Shown here piece after piece: positions 52,569 to 62,166 of a stretch of DNA of 64,000 nt. Location of the stretch: contig NZ_RKQF01000001.1 of assembly GCF_003814875.1 (NCBI RefSeq), forward strand, positions 1,054,001 to 1,118,000, in the 5' to 3' direction. The stretch comes from Streptomyces sp. Ag109_O5-1. Its GTDB lineage: Bacteria > Actinomycetota > Actinomycetes > Streptomycetales > Streptomycetaceae. The position numbers and the translations under genes were made by a program. Each line of letters opens with the position of its first letter. The stretch's first letter is position 1. A model generated the notes under the pieces. It was not told where the DNA came from, made no database searches, and saw nothing but the letters and a program-made list of their open reading frames with translations.

Positions 52569-53573
52569 ATGCGTATTGGAATCCTCGGTCTCGGCCGCAT
52601 CGGTGCCTTTCACGCCGAGACCCTCTCCGGGCTCGACACCGTCGACTCGCTGGTCTTCACCGACCCGTTCGCGGATGCCGCCAAGGCCGCCGCCGAGAAG
52701 TTCGGCGCCGAGGTCGTGGACTCGCCGGAGGCGCTGCTCGCCGCCGGTGTGGACGGCATCGTCGTGGCCGCCGCGACCGACGCCCACCCCGCTCTGATCC
52801 TGGCCGGTGTCGAGGCCGGGATCCCCGTCTTCTGCGAGAAGCCCGTCGCCAAGCACATGAGTGACGGTGTCGAGGTCCTCAAGGCCGTCCAGGGCAAGGG
52901 CGTGCCGATCCAGATCGGCTACAACCGCCGCTTCGACGCGGGCTTCGTGGCCGCCCGGGCCGCGGTGCAGAGCGGCGAGCTGGGCAAGCTGCACACCGTG
53001 CGCTCCACCACCCTCGACCCGGCCCCGCCGCCGGCCGCCTACGTCGCCGTGTCCGGTGGCATCTTCCGGGACTGTTCCGTGCACGACTTCGACATCATCC
53101 GGTGGGTGACAGGCCGTGAGGTCACCGAGGTGTACGCGGTCGGCGGCAACCGGGGGGCCGACTACATCAAGGAGGCGGGCGACGCCGACACCACCGGCGC
53201 GATCCTCACCCTGGACGACGGCACCATCGCGGTGGTCTCCAACTCACGCCACAACGCGCGGGGTTACGACGTCCGCATGGAGATCCACGGCTTCCAGGAC
53301 TCCATCGCCGTCGGCCTGGAGGACAAGCTCCCGCTGCGCTCGGTCGAGCCCGGTGTGACCTTCCCTGCGGGCACCCCGCACGACTTCTTCATGGACCGCT
53401 TCACCGCCGCCTACCGCGCCGAACTCACCGCGTTCACCGAGGTCGTCGCCGGTGACCGGCCCTCCCCCTGCACGGTCGAGGACGCCCTGGAGGCCGGCTG
53501 GATCGCCGAGGCCTGCACGCTGTCTCTGCACGAGCACCGTCCGGTGACGATCGCAGAGGTGCGCGGAGCCTGA
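52569..53573 (+). CDS. iolG: Inositol 2-dehydrogenase (Gfo/Idh/MocA family)
   Basis: A 334-residue NAD(P)-dependent dehydrogenase. The Rossmann motif is GILGLGRIGAFHAETL (residues 4-19), the EKP motif is PVFCEKPVAKHM (about 90-101), and the substrate-side block is GGIFRDCSVHDFDIIRW (about 163-179) with the catalytic Asp and His. Among Gfo/Idh/MocA enzymes these blocks and IGYNRRFDAGF fit myo-inositol 2-dehydrogenase. The start ATG 52569 has AAGGAG upstream. A strong terminator follows the gene. Confidence 0.87.
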   Translation: MRIGILGLGRIGAFHAETLSGLDTVDSLVFTDPFADAAKAAAEKFGAEVVDSPEALLAAGVDGIVVAAATDAHPALILAGVEAGIPVFCEKPVAKHMSDGVEVLKAVQGKGVPIQIGYNRRFDAGFVAARAAVQSGELGKLHTVRSTTLDPAPPPAAYVAVSGGIFRDCSVHDFDIIRWVTGREVTEVYAVGGNRGADYIKEAGDADTTGAILTLDDGTIAVVSNSRHNARGYDVRMEIHGFQDSIAVGLEDKLPLRSVEPGVTFPAGTPHDFFMDRFTAAYRAELTAFTEVVAGDRPSPCTVEDALEAGWIAEACTLSLHEHRPVTIAEVRGA

Positions 53574-53583
53574 CACCGCGCAC

Positions 53584-53642
53584 GGCGGCGGGGCGGGGCA
53601 CCGGGACCGAGCACGCGGTCCGGGAGCACCGCCCCGTCGCCC
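53584..53642 (+). terminator. Rho-independent terminator after iolG
   Basis: A long interrupted stem (GGCGGCGGGGCGG with CCGCCCCGTCGCC, and CCGGGACCG with CGGTCCGGG) is followed by CTTTTCC. It ends the iolG transcript about 10 bp after the stop. Confidence 0.8.
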
Positions 53643-53749
53643 TTTTCCTCATGGTTCAAGGGGGTGTGGCACGGACCTGCGGGCTCGGCCGTGCCCCGGA
53701 GGCTCAAAGGGCGTAGCACGGACCGCGAGCTCGCCCGGGTCCCGGTGTC

Positions 53750-53923
53750 TCAGAGGCCGTAGCGGACCGCGAACTCGTCCGGGTCGTAGGCGTCCCGGTC
53801 CGGGTCGTGCTGGATCGCCGGCCTGGTCTCGACCATGTCCTCAGGCCGTATCCGCTCGGGCAGCGCGCCGAAACGCTCCTTGCGCTGTACCGCCTCGGCC
53901 GCCGGCTCCTCGTGAGTGGTCAT
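53750..53923 (-). CDS. Small acidic protein of unknown function (57 aa)
   Basis: A 57-residue charged protein: a Glu-rich N-terminus (EEPAAEAVQRKERFG) and a C-terminal DRDAYDPDEFAVRYGL. The start ATG 53923 has GGGAGG five bases upstream, a strong site, and the codon usage matches neighbours, so it is likely real. It lies 131 bp after the IolE-like gene on the same strand. No known domain is evident. Confidence 0.6.
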   Translation of the reverse strand: MTTHEEPAAEAVQRKERFGALPERIRPEDMVETRPAIQHDPDRDAYDPDEFAVRYGL

Positions 53924-54054
53924 GTTCGCCTCCCCGTCGCAACGGACGTGATCGCTGGTACCCGGAGAACGCGCGCGCCCCGGCGGGTGTTCCCGACCCG
54001 CCGGGGCGCGCGGGACCGCGCGGATCTCTCCGCGCGGTCCCCGGGATGCGGCAG

Positions 54055-54957
54055 TCAGGCGCCGCAGGACCGCAGGAACTTCCGGGTGCGCACCGCGATG
54101 GGCAGCGGCCTGTCCGGCTCGCAGGGGTACATGTCCTGCTCGACGATCGCGAACAGGTCGACGCCCAGGTTCTGCGCCGCCTCCAGCACCGGTCCCAGCT
54201 CCGGTACGCCGGCGGGCGGTTCGCACATCACGCCCTGGGCCACGGCGGGCCCGAACGGGGTGCCCTTGGCCTGGACGTCGGCCAGGATCGCCGGGTCCAC
54301 CTGCTTGAGGTGGAGGTAGCCGATCCGCTCGCCGTAGGTCTCGATCAGCTTGACGCTGTCGCCGCCGCAGTAGGCGTAGTGGCCGGTGTCCAGGCAGAGG
54401 TTGACCAGGTCCGAGTCGGTCGAGTCGAGGAAGTGCTCGACGTGCTCCTCGGTGTCGATGTGGGTGTCGGCGTGCGGGTGGACGACGATGTCCAGGCCGT
54501 ACGTCTCCTTCACCTCGTGGCCGAGCCGCTCCATGCCCTTGGTGAGGTGGGCCCACTGTTCGCCGGTCAGCTCCGGCGACTCCAGGATCTCGGCGGTCTT
54601 GTCGTCGCGCCAGAAGGAGGGGATGACGACCAGGTGCTTGGCGCCCGTCGCCTGGGTGAGCGCGGCGACCTGGCTGACGTGCTCCCAGGTGGACTCCCAG
54701 ACGGCGGGGCCGCGGTGCAGGCCCGTGAAGACCGTGCCGGCCGAGACCTTGAGGTCGCGCTTGGCGATCTCGTCGGTCAGACGGGCCGGGTCACTGGGGA
54801 GGTAGCCGTAGGGGCCGAGTTCGATCCAGGAGTAGCCGGCCTCGGCGACCTCGTCGAGGAAGCGTTCCCAGGGGACCTGCTGGGGGTCGTCGGGGAACCA
54901 GACGCCCCAGGAGTCGGGGGCCGAGCCGACCCGGATGCGGTCGAGCGGGTTCGCCAT
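54055..54957 (-). CDS. iolE: IolE-like sugar phosphate isomerase/epimerase family protein
   Basis: A 300-residue TIM-barrel protein of the xylose-isomerase-like family. GSAPDSWGVWFPDDPQQVPW (residues 11-30) and YSWIELGPYGYLPSDP (about 42) are typical of 2-keto-myo-inositol (inosose) dehydratases, and the metal-site segments VVHPHADTHIDTEEHVE and CLDTGHYAYCGGD follow. It would convert scyllo-inosose towards the diketone used by IolD. The start ATG 54957 lies three bases after the ABC ATPase stop, so it is in the transporter operon. Confidence 0.82.
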   Translation of the reverse strand: MANPLDRIRVGSAPDSWGVWFPDDPQQVPWERFLDEVAEAGYSWIELGPYGYLPSDPARLTDEIAKRDLKVSAGTVFTGLHRGPAVWESTWEHVSQVAALTQATGAKHLVVIPSFWRDDKTAEILESPELTGEQWAHLTKGMERLGHEVKETYGLDIVVHPHADTHIDTEEHVEHFLDSTDSDLVNLCLDTGHYAYCGGDSVKLIETYGERIGYLHLKQVDPAILADVQAKGTPFGPAVAQGVMCEPPAGVPELGPVLEAAQNLGVDLFAIVEQDMYPCEPDRPLPIAVRTRKFLRSCGA

Positions 54958-54960
54958 GGG

Positions 54961-55872
54961 TCAGGACTTCCCTTCCGGAGCGGTCGCGACGGGTGCGGTG
55001 AGGTCGTCCTCCTCGGGAAGCTCCTCGGTGTCGACACCGCGGACCTGCGCCAGTTCGTGCTTGAGCGCGGCGAGTTCGGCGCCGCCCGCCATGTGGTTGG
55101 TGAGCTCTTCGAGGCCGACCTCGCTGCGGTCGGCGCTCAGTTCGAGGGTGCCGAGGCGCAGCACGCTGAAGTGGTCGCCGACCATGTAGGCGTGGTGCGG
55201 GTTGTGGGTGATGAAGATGACGCCGAGGCCGCGATCGCGGGCCGCGGCCACGTACTTCAGCACCACACCGGACTGCTTCACCCCCAGGGCGGCGGTGGGC
55301 TCGTCCAGGATCAGGACGCGGGCCCCGAAGTAGACGGCGCGGGCGATCGCCACGCACTGGCGCTGACCGCCCGAGAGGGTGCCGATGGGCCGCTCGAGAT
55401 CGTCCAGGATGATGCCCATGTTGCGCAGTTCGCGGTCGGCGGTCTCCTTCATCTTGGCGATGTCGAGACGGCGGACGGGCCAGGGGCCCTTGGTCATCTC
55501 GGAGCCGAGGAAGAAGTTGCGCCACACCGGCATCAGGGGGACGGTGGCGAGGTCCTGGTAGACGGTGGCGATGCCTTTGTCGAGGGCGTCGCGGGGGCTG
55601 GAGAAGCGAACCGGGTCGCCGTCGACGAGGAGGTCGCCCTCGGTGTGCTGGTGCAGCCCCGAGATGATCTTGATCAGGGTGGACTTGCCGGCGCCGTTGT
55701 CGCCGAGTACACAGGTCACGTGGCTGGGGAAGACCTTGAGGTCGACGCCGTGCAGGGCCCGGACGTTGCCGTACGACTTGCCCGTACCGCGCAGCTCGAC
55801 GATCGCGCCGCCGTCGTTGGGCGCCTTGTCCTGGAGGATGGCACCGTGTGTTCCGTTCGCGTTGTCTGTCAT
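54961..55872 (-). CDS. Sugar/inositol ABC transporter ATPase (single domain)
   Basis: A 303-residue nucleotide-binding subunit: Walker [13 protein letters not shown] (about residues 52-63), signature [14 protein letters not shown] (about 155), Walker [14 protein letters not shown] and H-loop [11 protein letters not shown]. Carbohydrate type-2 transporters usually have a two-domain ATPase of about 500 residues; here only one domain is present, as in FrcA. The start ATG 55872 has GGAGGTGA upstream. Its permease and binding-protein genes precede it. Confidence 0.9.
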   Translation of the reverse strand: MTDNANGTHGAILQDKAPNDGGAIVELRGTGKSYGNVRALHGVDLKVFPSHVTCVLGDNGAGKSTLIKIISGLHQHTEGDLLVDGDPVRFSSPRDALDKGIATVYQDLATVPLMPVWRNFFLGSEMTKGPWPVRRLDIAKMKETADRELRNMGIILDDLERPIGTLSGGQRQCVAIARAVYFGARVLILDEPTAALGVKQSGVVLKYVAAARDRGLGVIFITHNPHHAYMVGDHFSVLRLGTLELSADRSEVGLEELTNHMAGGAELAALKHELAQVRGVDTEELPEEDDLTAPVATAPEGKS

Positions 55873-55876
55873 CGGG

Positions 55877-56956
55877 TCACCTCCTGGTCGCAGTGCGCTG
55901 GACCCACAGATTGATGAGGACGGCGCCGAGGAGCATGACGCCGAGGAAGGCCTTGAACCAGTCGGGGTTCCAGCCCGCGTACACGATGCCCTGCTGCACC
56001 ATGCCGAACATGAAGGCACCGAAGACCGGGCCGATCGCCGAGCCGGCACCACCGGTCAGGAGGCAGCCGCCGATGACCGCGGCGGAGATGTAGATCAGCT
56101 CCTGGCCGACGCCCTCGCCGGACTGCACGGTGTTGAAGGAGAACAACTGGTGCATGCCGACGAACCAGGCGCCGAAACCGACCAGCATGAACAGCGAGAT
56201 CTTGGTGAAGTTCACCGGGACACCGACCGCACGGGCGCTGTCCTTGTTGCCGCCCACCGCGAAGATCCAGTTGCCGTACTTGGTGCGCAGCAGGACCCAG
56301 GTGGCGATCGCCGCGAAGACCAGCCACCAGATGATGGTGATCTTCACATCGACGCCGCCGATGGTGAAGGTCGAGGCGAAGATGTCCTTGACCTGGTTGA
56401 AGCCGTCCATGTTGCTGATGTCGTCGGTGGCGACGTTGCCGGTGACCAGCTTGGTCACCGCGAGGTTGACGCCCTGGAGGATCAGGAAGCTGCCCAGGGT
56501 GATCAGGAAGCTGGGCAGTCCGGTCTTGACCACCAGCCAGCCGTTGAGGAACCCGATGGCGAGCGACACCACGAGCGCGGCGATCACGCCCACCCACACG
56601 TTCATGGACAGCTGGTAGGCAAGCATGCTCGCGGTCAGCGCCGAGGTGATCACCGCGACACCGGCCGACAGGTCGAACTCCCCGCCGATCATCAGCAGGG
56701 CGACCGGAATGGCCATGATGCCGATGGTCGACGACTGGTAGAGGACGTTCGCCATCGAGCTGGCCTCGCGCACCGGCGGCGCGGCGACCAGGAAGAAGAC
56801 GTACACGGCGACGGCACCGAGGAAGACGCCCACCTCGGGGCGGGCGAGCAGCCGCAGTGCGAGGGGCCGCTGCGCGGTGCGGCCGTCCTTCTCCTTCGGG
56901 CCGGGAGCCGGCGGTGTCGCCACCGCCGACTGTGCCTGCTGACTCATGTCGATCAC
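55877..56956 (-). CDS. Sugar/inositol ABC transporter permease
   Basis: A 359-residue RbsC-type permease with about ten helices and the family blocks [19 protein letters not shown] (about residues 86-104), [20 protein letters not shown] (about 134) and [15 protein letters not shown] (about 231). The start GTG 56956 overlaps the binding-protein stop (GTGA); an ATG at 56947 is possible. Confidence 0.9.
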   Translation of the reverse strand: MIDMSQQAQSAVATPPAPGPKEKDGRTAQRPLALRLLARPEVGVFLGAVAVYVFFLVAAPPVREASSMANVLYQSSTIGIMAIPVALLMIGGEFDLSAGVAVITSALTASMLAYQLSMNVWVGVIAALVVSLAIGFLNGWLVVKTGLPSFLITLGSFLILQGVNLAVTKLVTGNVATDDISNMDGFNQVKDIFASTFTIGGVDVKITIIWWLVFAAIATWVLLRTKYGNWIFAVGGNKDSARAVGVPVNFTKISLFMLVGFGAWFVGMHQLFSFNTVQSGEGVGQELIYISAAVIGGCLLTGGAGSAIGPVFGAFMFGMVQQGIVYAGWNPDWFKAFLGVMLLGAVLINLWVQRTATRR

Positions 56957-57972
56957 CGAGTGCCCTTCGCGGCGAACTGCGCGACCTTGTCGACGTTGGA
57001 CTTGTCGACGAAGGCCGGACCGGTCAGGACCGGCTGCTCACCGCCGCCCATGTAGTTGCCGTTGTTCTTGTAGAGCCACAGCGAGTCGACGGCCAGGTAG
57101 CCCTGCAGATAGGGCTGCTGGTCCACGGCGAACTCGATGGTCCCCTTGCTGATGGCGCCGGTCAGGTCCTTGTTCAGGTCGAAGGTGGCGATCTTCGCCT
57201 TGCTGCCCGCGTCGGACACCGACTGGACCGCGATCAGCGCGATCGGGGCGCCGAGCGTGACCACATGGTCGATGGCGCTGTCCTGCTTGAGCTTGGCGGT
57301 GATCGTGGACTTGACCGAAGGGGCGTCCGTACCGTTGACGTACAGGGTCTCCGTCGTTCCCGAGAACGTCTTCTTCACCCCGTCGCACCGCTGCGTGAGG
57401 CCCACGTTGCCCTGCTCCTGGATGACACAGACGACCTTCTTGGCGCCCTCCGTGTTCAGCCGGTTGCCGAGCGCCTCGCCCGCCACCGTCTCGTCCTGGC
57501 CGAAGAACTCCATGAGGCCGAGCTTCTTCCAGTCGCTCACACCGGAGTTGAGCCCGACGACGGGGATGTTGGCAGCGGTCGCCTTGCCGATGACGTCCTT
57601 GAGCGCGTCGGGCTTGGCGAGGGTGACGGCGATCCCGTCGACCTTCTGGTCGATCGCGTTCTGCACCAGGTTGGCCTGGTTGGCGGCGCTGGGGTCGGCG
57701 GAGTAGACGAGCTTGATGTTGTCCTTGGCCGCGGCGGCCTCGGCACCCTTGCGGACGATGTCCCAGAAGGTGTCACCGGGCGACTGGTGGGTGACCAGCG
57801 CGACCGTCATCCGGGGGGTGCTCGCCTTGCCCGCGGAGGCCGCCGCACCGCCTTCCTCGGACTTCTTTCCTCCGGAGCTGCTGGAGCAGCCGGCGAGGGT
57901 CAGGGCGGCCGCCGCGGCCACGGCCACGAAGGGGGCCAGTTTCCGCGAACGGTTAAGGGATGAGCGGTCCAT
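56953..57972 (-). CDS. Sugar/inositol ABC transporter substrate-binding lipoprotein
   Basis: A 339-residue exported lipoprotein with lipobox LAGC near residue 29 and a Ser/Gly/Lys linker. The periplasmic-binding-protein type-1 fold is shown by TVALVTHQSPGDTFWDIVRK (about residues 56-75), IDQKVDGIAVTLAKPDAL and ANIPVVGLNSGVSDWKK. The start ATG 57972 opens the operon from the divergent promoter at 58102-58165. The ligand is inferred as myo-inositol from the flanking catabolic genes. Confidence 0.88.
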   Translation of the reverse strand: MDRSSLNRSRKLAPFVAVAAAAALTLAGCSSSSGGKKSEEGGAAASAGKASTPRMTVALVTHQSPGDTFWDIVRKGAEAAAAKDNIKLVYSADPSAANQANLVQNAIDQKVDGIAVTLAKPDALKDVIGKATAANIPVVGLNSGVSDWKKLGLMEFFGQDETVAGEALGNRLNTEGAKKVVCVIQEQGNVGLTQRCDGVKKTFSGTTETLYVNGTDAPSVKSTITAKLKQDSAIDHVVTLGAPIALIAVQSVSDAGSKAKIATFDLNKDLTGAISKGTIEFAVDQQPYLQGYLAVDSLWLYKNNGNYMGGGEQPVLTGPAFVDKSNVDKVAQFAAKGTR

Positions 57973-58101
57973 CGTTCCTGCACCTCACTGTGCGACGGGA
58001 GGAAAAGTGGGATCACGGGGATCCGTGGACCCGGGCCGGAAAGGGCCGGTCCGGATCGATGCTGTGCGCTGGGACGGGATACAAGTCCCTGCGCGGCCCG
58101 C

Positions 58102-58165
58102 TGTCAATACTTTGTTAAGACATCATTTCACATTCAGGTCCGAATGTAAGTACAAACCATTGACA
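58102..58165. promoter_or_regulatory. Divergent promoter and nested palindromes of the inositol genes
   Basis: An AT-rich island in GC-rich sequence. TTGACA boxes face outward on both strands (58107-58102 minus; 58160-58165 plus), extended to the inverted pair TGTCAAT/ATTGACA. Between them ACATTC-AGGTCC-GAATGT (58130-58147) is a perfect inverted repeat, a likely repressor site. The GntR gene at 61060 and the LacI gene at 50075 are candidate regulators. Confidence 0.7.
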
Positions 58166-58222
58166 GCGCGACCTGCCCCGATCTACACCTGAGGGGCATC
58201 AGCCCACCTCAAGGAGGCTCGC

Positions 58223-59140
58223 ATGACCGAGTCGGAAGCACGCGCCTTCGACGTCGTCGCGACGGGCCGTACCGCAGGCGTTTCCTACCCGCTCCCGCCG
58301 GGCGTACCCCTGGCGCGCGCGAAGGGCTGGGGCTTCTCGGCCCTGCGGGTCCTCGAACTGGCGCCGGGCGGCTCGCACACCTTCGCCACCGGCGAGAGCG
58401 AGTGGCTCGTCCTGCCGCTGGCCGGCGGCTGCACGGTGGCCAGCGCCGACGAGTTCGGCCGCGACACCTTCCGACTGCACGGCAGGGACAGCGTCTTCGC
58501 CGCGGTCAGCGACTTCGCGTACGTTCCGCGCGACGGCCGTACGACGGTCACCTCGCCCGACGGCGGCCGGTTCGCGCTCTGCGGGGCGCGCCGCGCCCGC
58601 CGGCTGCCCGCCCGCTACGGGACGGCCGCCTCGGTGCCGGTGGAGCTGCGCGGGAGGGGCGCCTGCTCCCGTCAGGTCAACGGCTTCGGCGCGGCGGACG
58701 GTTTCGGCTGCGACCGGCTGATCGCGGTGGAGGTGCTGACGCCGGGCGGCAACTGGTCGTCGTTCCCGCCGCACAAGCACGACGAGTACCGTCCCGGGGC
58801 GGAGTCGGCCCTGGAGGAGATCTACTATTTCGAGTTCACGGACCACGAGGGCGGCCCCGGCCTGGGGTACCACAGGGTCTCGCCGTCCGGCCGGGGCAGG
58901 AACACCGACGCGCTGGCCGAGGTCCGCGACGGCGACGTGGTCCTGGTCCCGGACGGCTGGCACGGCCCGTCGATCGCGGCCCCGAACCACCACATGTACT
59001 GCCTGAACGTCATGGCGGGACCGGACCCCGAACGGGTCCGGCGGATCAGCGACCACCCGGACCACGCCCGGATCCGCGCGACCTGGCCCGAGCAGCCGGT
59101 CGACCCGCGCCTGCCCCTTTACACCACCCCGTCCGAATGA
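58223..59140 (+). CDS. iolB: 5-deoxy-glucuronate isomerase
   Basis: A 305-residue bicupin of the KduI/IolB family, which isomerises 5-deoxyglucuronate in inositol breakdown. The metal-site region GGNWSSFPPHKHDEYRP (about residues 175-191), EEIYYFEFTDHEGG with the Glu ligand (about 196), and DVVLVPDGWHGPSIAAPNHH (about 238) are present. The start ATG 58223 has AAGGAGG upstream. It is divergent from the transporter operon and is followed directly by iolD. Confidence 0.93.
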   Translation: MTESEARAFDVVATGRTAGVSYPLPPGVPLARAKGWGFSALRVLELAPGGSHTFATGESEWLVLPLAGGCTVASADEFGRDTFRLHGRDSVFAAVSDFAYVPRDGRTTVTSPDGGRFALCGARRARRLPARYGTAASVPVELRGRGACSRQVNGFGAADGFGCDRLIAVEVLTPGGNWSSFPPHKHDEYRPGAESALEEIYYFEFTDHEGGPGLGYHRVSPSGRGRNTDALAEVRDGDVVLVPDGWHGPSIAAPNHHMYCLNVMAGPDPERVRRISDHPDHARIRATWPEQPVDPRLPLYTTPSE

Positions 59141-59148
59141 GGTCCCGC

Positions 59149-61020
59149 ATGAGCCAGCCGACCACCCGCCTGACCGTCGCCCAGGCACTGGTGCGGTTTC
59201 TGTCCGCCCAGTACACCGAGCGCGACGGCGTCCGGCACCGGCTGATCGCCGGCACCTGGGGCATCTTCGGCCACGGGAACGTCGCCGGGATCGGCCAGGC
59301 GCTCCTGGAGTACGGCGACGTCATGCCGTACCACCAGGGGCGCAACGAGCAGTCGATGGTGCACGCGGCGGTCGGCCACGCCCGCCAGCTGGACCGGCTC
59401 TCGGCGCAGGCGGTGACCACCTCCATCGGCCCGGGCGCCACCAACCTGGTGACCGGCGCGGCCCTGGCCACCATCAACCGGCTGCCGGTCCTCCTCCTGC
59501 CCGGCGACTACTTCGCGAGCCACGCGCCCGACCCGCTGCTGCAGCAGCTGGAGCACCCGACCGAGTTCGACGTCTCGGTCAACGACACCCTGCGCCCGGT
59601 CTCCCGTTACTTCGACCGGATCACCCGCCCCGAGGCGCTGATCCCGTCCGCGCTGAACGCCATGCGGGTCCTGGCCGACCCGGCAGAGACCGGCGCGGTC
59701 ACCCTGGCCCTCCCCCAGGACGTCCAGGCGGAGGCGTACGACTGGCCGGAGGAGTTCTTCGCCGAACGCGTCTGGCGGGTACGGCGGCCCGCCCCCGACC
59801 CGGTGGAGCTGGCGGACGCCGTACGCGCCGTGAAGGCCGCTCAGCGGCCGTTGATCGTCGCGGGCGGCGGAGTCCACCACAGCCGCGCGGAAGGCGCCCT
59901 GAGGGCCCTTGTGGAGGCCACGGGCATCCCCGTCGCCTCGACCCAGGCGGGCAAGGGCTCGCTGCGCCACGACCACCCCGCCGACCTGGGCGGGATCGGG
60001 CACACCGGGACGGCCGTCGCCGACGACCTGGCCCGCACCGCCGACCTGGTCATCGGCGTCGGCACCCGGTACACGGACTTCACCACGGCCTCCGGGACCC
60101 TCTTCCAGAACCCGGACGTCCGCTTCCTCAACGTGAACATCACCGGCTTCGACGCCCACAAGCAGGCCGCGAGCACGGTGGTGGCGGACGCGCGGACGGC
60201 TCTGGAGACGCTTGCGGAGGCGCTCGCCGGGCACCGCGTGGCCGCGGCCTACGAGGCCGAGTACCGGGCCGGCAAGGAGCGTTGGGAGGCGGTCGTCGAG
60301 GCCGCCTACCGCGCGGACGACGAGGACGCCGTACCGACCCAGACGCAGGTGCTCGGCGCCCTGGACGCGGTGGTCGGCGATGACGACGTTGTCATCAACG
60401 CGGCCGGCTCGCTCCCGGGCGACCTGCACAAGCTCTGGCGGGCCCGCTCGCCGCGCCAGTACCACCTGGAGTACGGCTACTCCTGCATGGGCTACGAGAT
60501 CCCGGCCGGCATCGGCGTCCAGCAGGCGGCCCCGGACGTGGCGGTCTGGTCGCTGGTCGGCGACGGCACCTATCTGATGATGCCGACCGAGATCGTCACG
60601 GCCGTCCAGGAGGGCCTGCCCGTCAACCTGGTCCTGATCCAGAACCACGGCTACGCCTCCATCGGCGGCCTCTCCGAGACGGTCGGCGGCGAGCGGTTCG
60701 GCACCGCCTACCGCTACCGCTCCGCCGACGGCACCTTCAGCGGGGCGCCGCTGCCGGTCGACCTCGCCGCCAACGCGGCGAGCCTCGGCATGGAGGTGCT
60801 GCGTGCCAAGACCGTGCGCGAGCTGCGCGAGGCCCTCTCCGCGGCCCGCGCGAGCGACCGGCCGACCTGTGTGTACGTGGAGACGGACCCGGCGCCCACC
60901 GCTCCCCCGGCCGAGGCCTGGTGGGACGTGCCGGTCGCCGAGACCGCCTCCCGCGAGGCCGCCGTGCACGCCCGCGAGGACTACGACCGGCAGCTCGCCG
61001 GGCGCCGTCGCCATCTCTGA
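59149..61020 (+). CDS. iolD: 3D-(3,5/4)-trihydroxycyclohexane-1,2-dione hydrolase
   Basis: A 623-residue thiamine-diphosphate enzyme that opens the inositol-derived ring to 5-deoxyglucuronate. The N-terminal domain has GTWGIFGHGNVAGIGQAL (about residues 35-52) and the ThDP Glu region GRNEQSMVHAA; the C-terminal ThDP motif starts at LVGDGTYLMMP (about 467). The start is either ATG 59149, with GAGG upstream, or ATG 59137, which overlaps the iolB stop as ATGA and adds four residues. It needs thiamine pyrophosphate, the ligand sensed by the riboswitch at 26199. Confidence 0.93.
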   Translation: MSQPTTRLTVAQALVRFLSAQYTERDGVRHRLIAGTWGIFGHGNVAGIGQALLEYGDVMPYHQGRNEQSMVHAAVGHARQLDRLSAQAVTTSIGPGATNLVTGAALATINRLPVLLLPGDYFASHAPDPLLQQLEHPTEFDVSVNDTLRPVSRYFDRITRPEALIPSALNAMRVLADPAETGAVTLALPQDVQAEAYDWPEEFFAERVWRVRRPAPDPVELADAVRAVKAAQRPLIVAGGGVHHSRAEGALRALVEATGIPVASTQAGKGSLRHDHPADLGGIGHTGTAVADDLARTADLVIGVGTRYTDFTTASGTLFQNPDVRFLNVNITGFDAHKQAASTVVADARTALETLAEALAGHRVAAAYEAEYRAGKERWEAVVEAAYRADDEDAVPTQTQVLGALDAVVGDDDVVINAAGSLPGDLHKLWRARSPRQYHLEYGYSCMGYEIPAGIGVQQAAPDVAVWSLVGDGTYLMMPTEIVTAVQEGLPVNLVLIQNHGYASIGGLSETVGGERFGTAYRYRSADGTFSGAPLPVDLAANAASLGMEVLRAKTVRELREALSAARASDRPTCVYVETDPAPTAPPAEAWWDVPVAETASREAAVHAREDYDRQLAGRRRHL

Positions 61021-61059
61021 CCCCCCACGAACCCCCGACCCCCGGAAGGAGGTGTCCCG

Positions 61060-61845
61060 GTGGCCCGAACCGGTGATTCCGCCCGCGCCGCGACCGTCTC
61101 GGCGCTCGACACCCTGGACTTCGCCCTGGACCGCGGCAGTCCGGTACCGCTCTACTACCAGCTCGCCCAGCAGCTGGAGGAGGCCATTGAGCACGGTGTG
61201 CTCGCCCCCGGGAACCTCCTCGGCAACGAGATCGACCTGTCGGTGCGGCTCGGCCTGTCCCGGCCCACGGTCCGCCAGGCCATCCAGTCCCTCGTCGACA
61301 AGGGGCTGTTGGTGCGCCGCCGGGGCGTGGGCACCCAGGTGGTGCACAGCCAGGTCAAGCGCCCGCTGGAACTGAGCAGCCTCTACGACGACCTGGAGTC
61401 GGCCGGACAGGGGCCGACCACCGAGGTGCTGCGCAACGAACGGATCCCTGCGAGCGCCGAGGTGGCCGCCGCCCTGGGCATCGCGGAGGGCGCGGAGGTG
61501 GTCGTCCTGGAACGGCTGCGCAGCACTCATGGCCAGCCGGTGGCGTTCCTGTGCAACTACCTGCCCGCCGCCCTGCTGGAACTCGACACGGAACGCCTGG
61601 AGTCGACCGGCCTGTACCGGATGATGCGCACGGCCGGCATCACCCTGCACAGCGCCCGGCAGACCGTGGGCGCCCGCAGCGCCACCGCCGCGGAGGCCGG
61701 GCGGCTGGACGAGAAGGAGGGCGCCGCCCTGCTCACCATGCAACGGACGGCCTACGACGACACCGGGCGGCCGGTGGAGTACGGCAGCCATGTCTACCGG
61801 GCGTCGCGGTACGCCTTCGACTTCCAGCTGCTGGTCCGGGGGTAG
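61060..61845 (+). CDS. GntR-family (HutC/UTRA) transcriptional regulator
   Basis: A 261-residue regulator: winged helix-turn-helix at residues about 25-95 (VPLYYQLAQQLEEAIEHGVL, then RLGLSRPTVRQAIQSLVDKG) and a C-terminal UTRA effector domain ending YGSHVYRASRYAFDFQL. The start GTG 61060 follows AAGGAGG. It is co-directional with iolB-iolD, 39 bp after iolD, so it is probably the local inositol repressor and may bind the 58130 palindrome. Confidence 0.9.
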   Translation: MARTGDSARAATVSALDTLDFALDRGSPVPLYYQLAQQLEEAIEHGVLAPGNLLGNEIDLSVRLGLSRPTVRQAIQSLVDKGLLVRRRGVGTQVVHSQVKRPLELSSLYDDLESAGQGPTTEVLRNERIPASAEVAAALGIAEGAEVVVLERLRSTHGQPVAFLCNYLPAALLELDTERLESTGLYRMMRTAGITLHSARQTVGARSATAAEAGRLDEKEGAALLTMQRTAYDDTGRPVEYGSHVYRASRYAFDFQLLVRG

Positions 61846-61963
61846 CGAACGGCCCGTGCCGGTGCGGTCGCTGCGGGTTTAGCCGCTGGTCCCGACCACG
61901 AAACCAACACGCCCGCACACGAGCCCCCACGGAGTTTGTCCCGCGGAGGCTCCGTCGTCCCGC

Positions 61964-61976
61964 TTTGTTCAACAAA
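61964..61976. promoter_or_regulatory. Palindrome TTTGTT-C-AACAAA in sugar-ABC upstream region
   Basis: A perfect AT-rich inverted repeat with a one-base centre, 60 bp upstream of the promoter at 62038 and 190 bp before the binding-protein gene. In this GC-rich genome it stands out and may be an operator. Nothing else gene-like is seen in 61846-62166. Confidence 0.45.
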
Positions 61977-62037
61977 CCGGCAGGCAACCATGTCGATTAC
62001 GTTTCGGGCAAGAGACGGGCGAGAGAGACGCAGGCTA

Positions 62038-62067
62038 TTGACGCATGAGCGGACAAGCGGCTGTTAT
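62038..62067 (+). promoter_or_regulatory. Promoter of the second sugar ABC operon
   Basis: TTGACG (62038-62043) and TGTTAT (62062-62067) are separated by 18 bp, a good housekeeping-sigma promoter, 100 bp before the binding-protein start. Confidence 0.6.
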
Positions 62068-62166
62068 TGCGCCCACGATGTTCGGCCGAGTTGGTTTCTG
62101 ATCGGTTTCGGGACCTTTCGAAGATCAACTCTTCCCCTTGCCGAACCCTGTTACTCAGGAGCCGCC

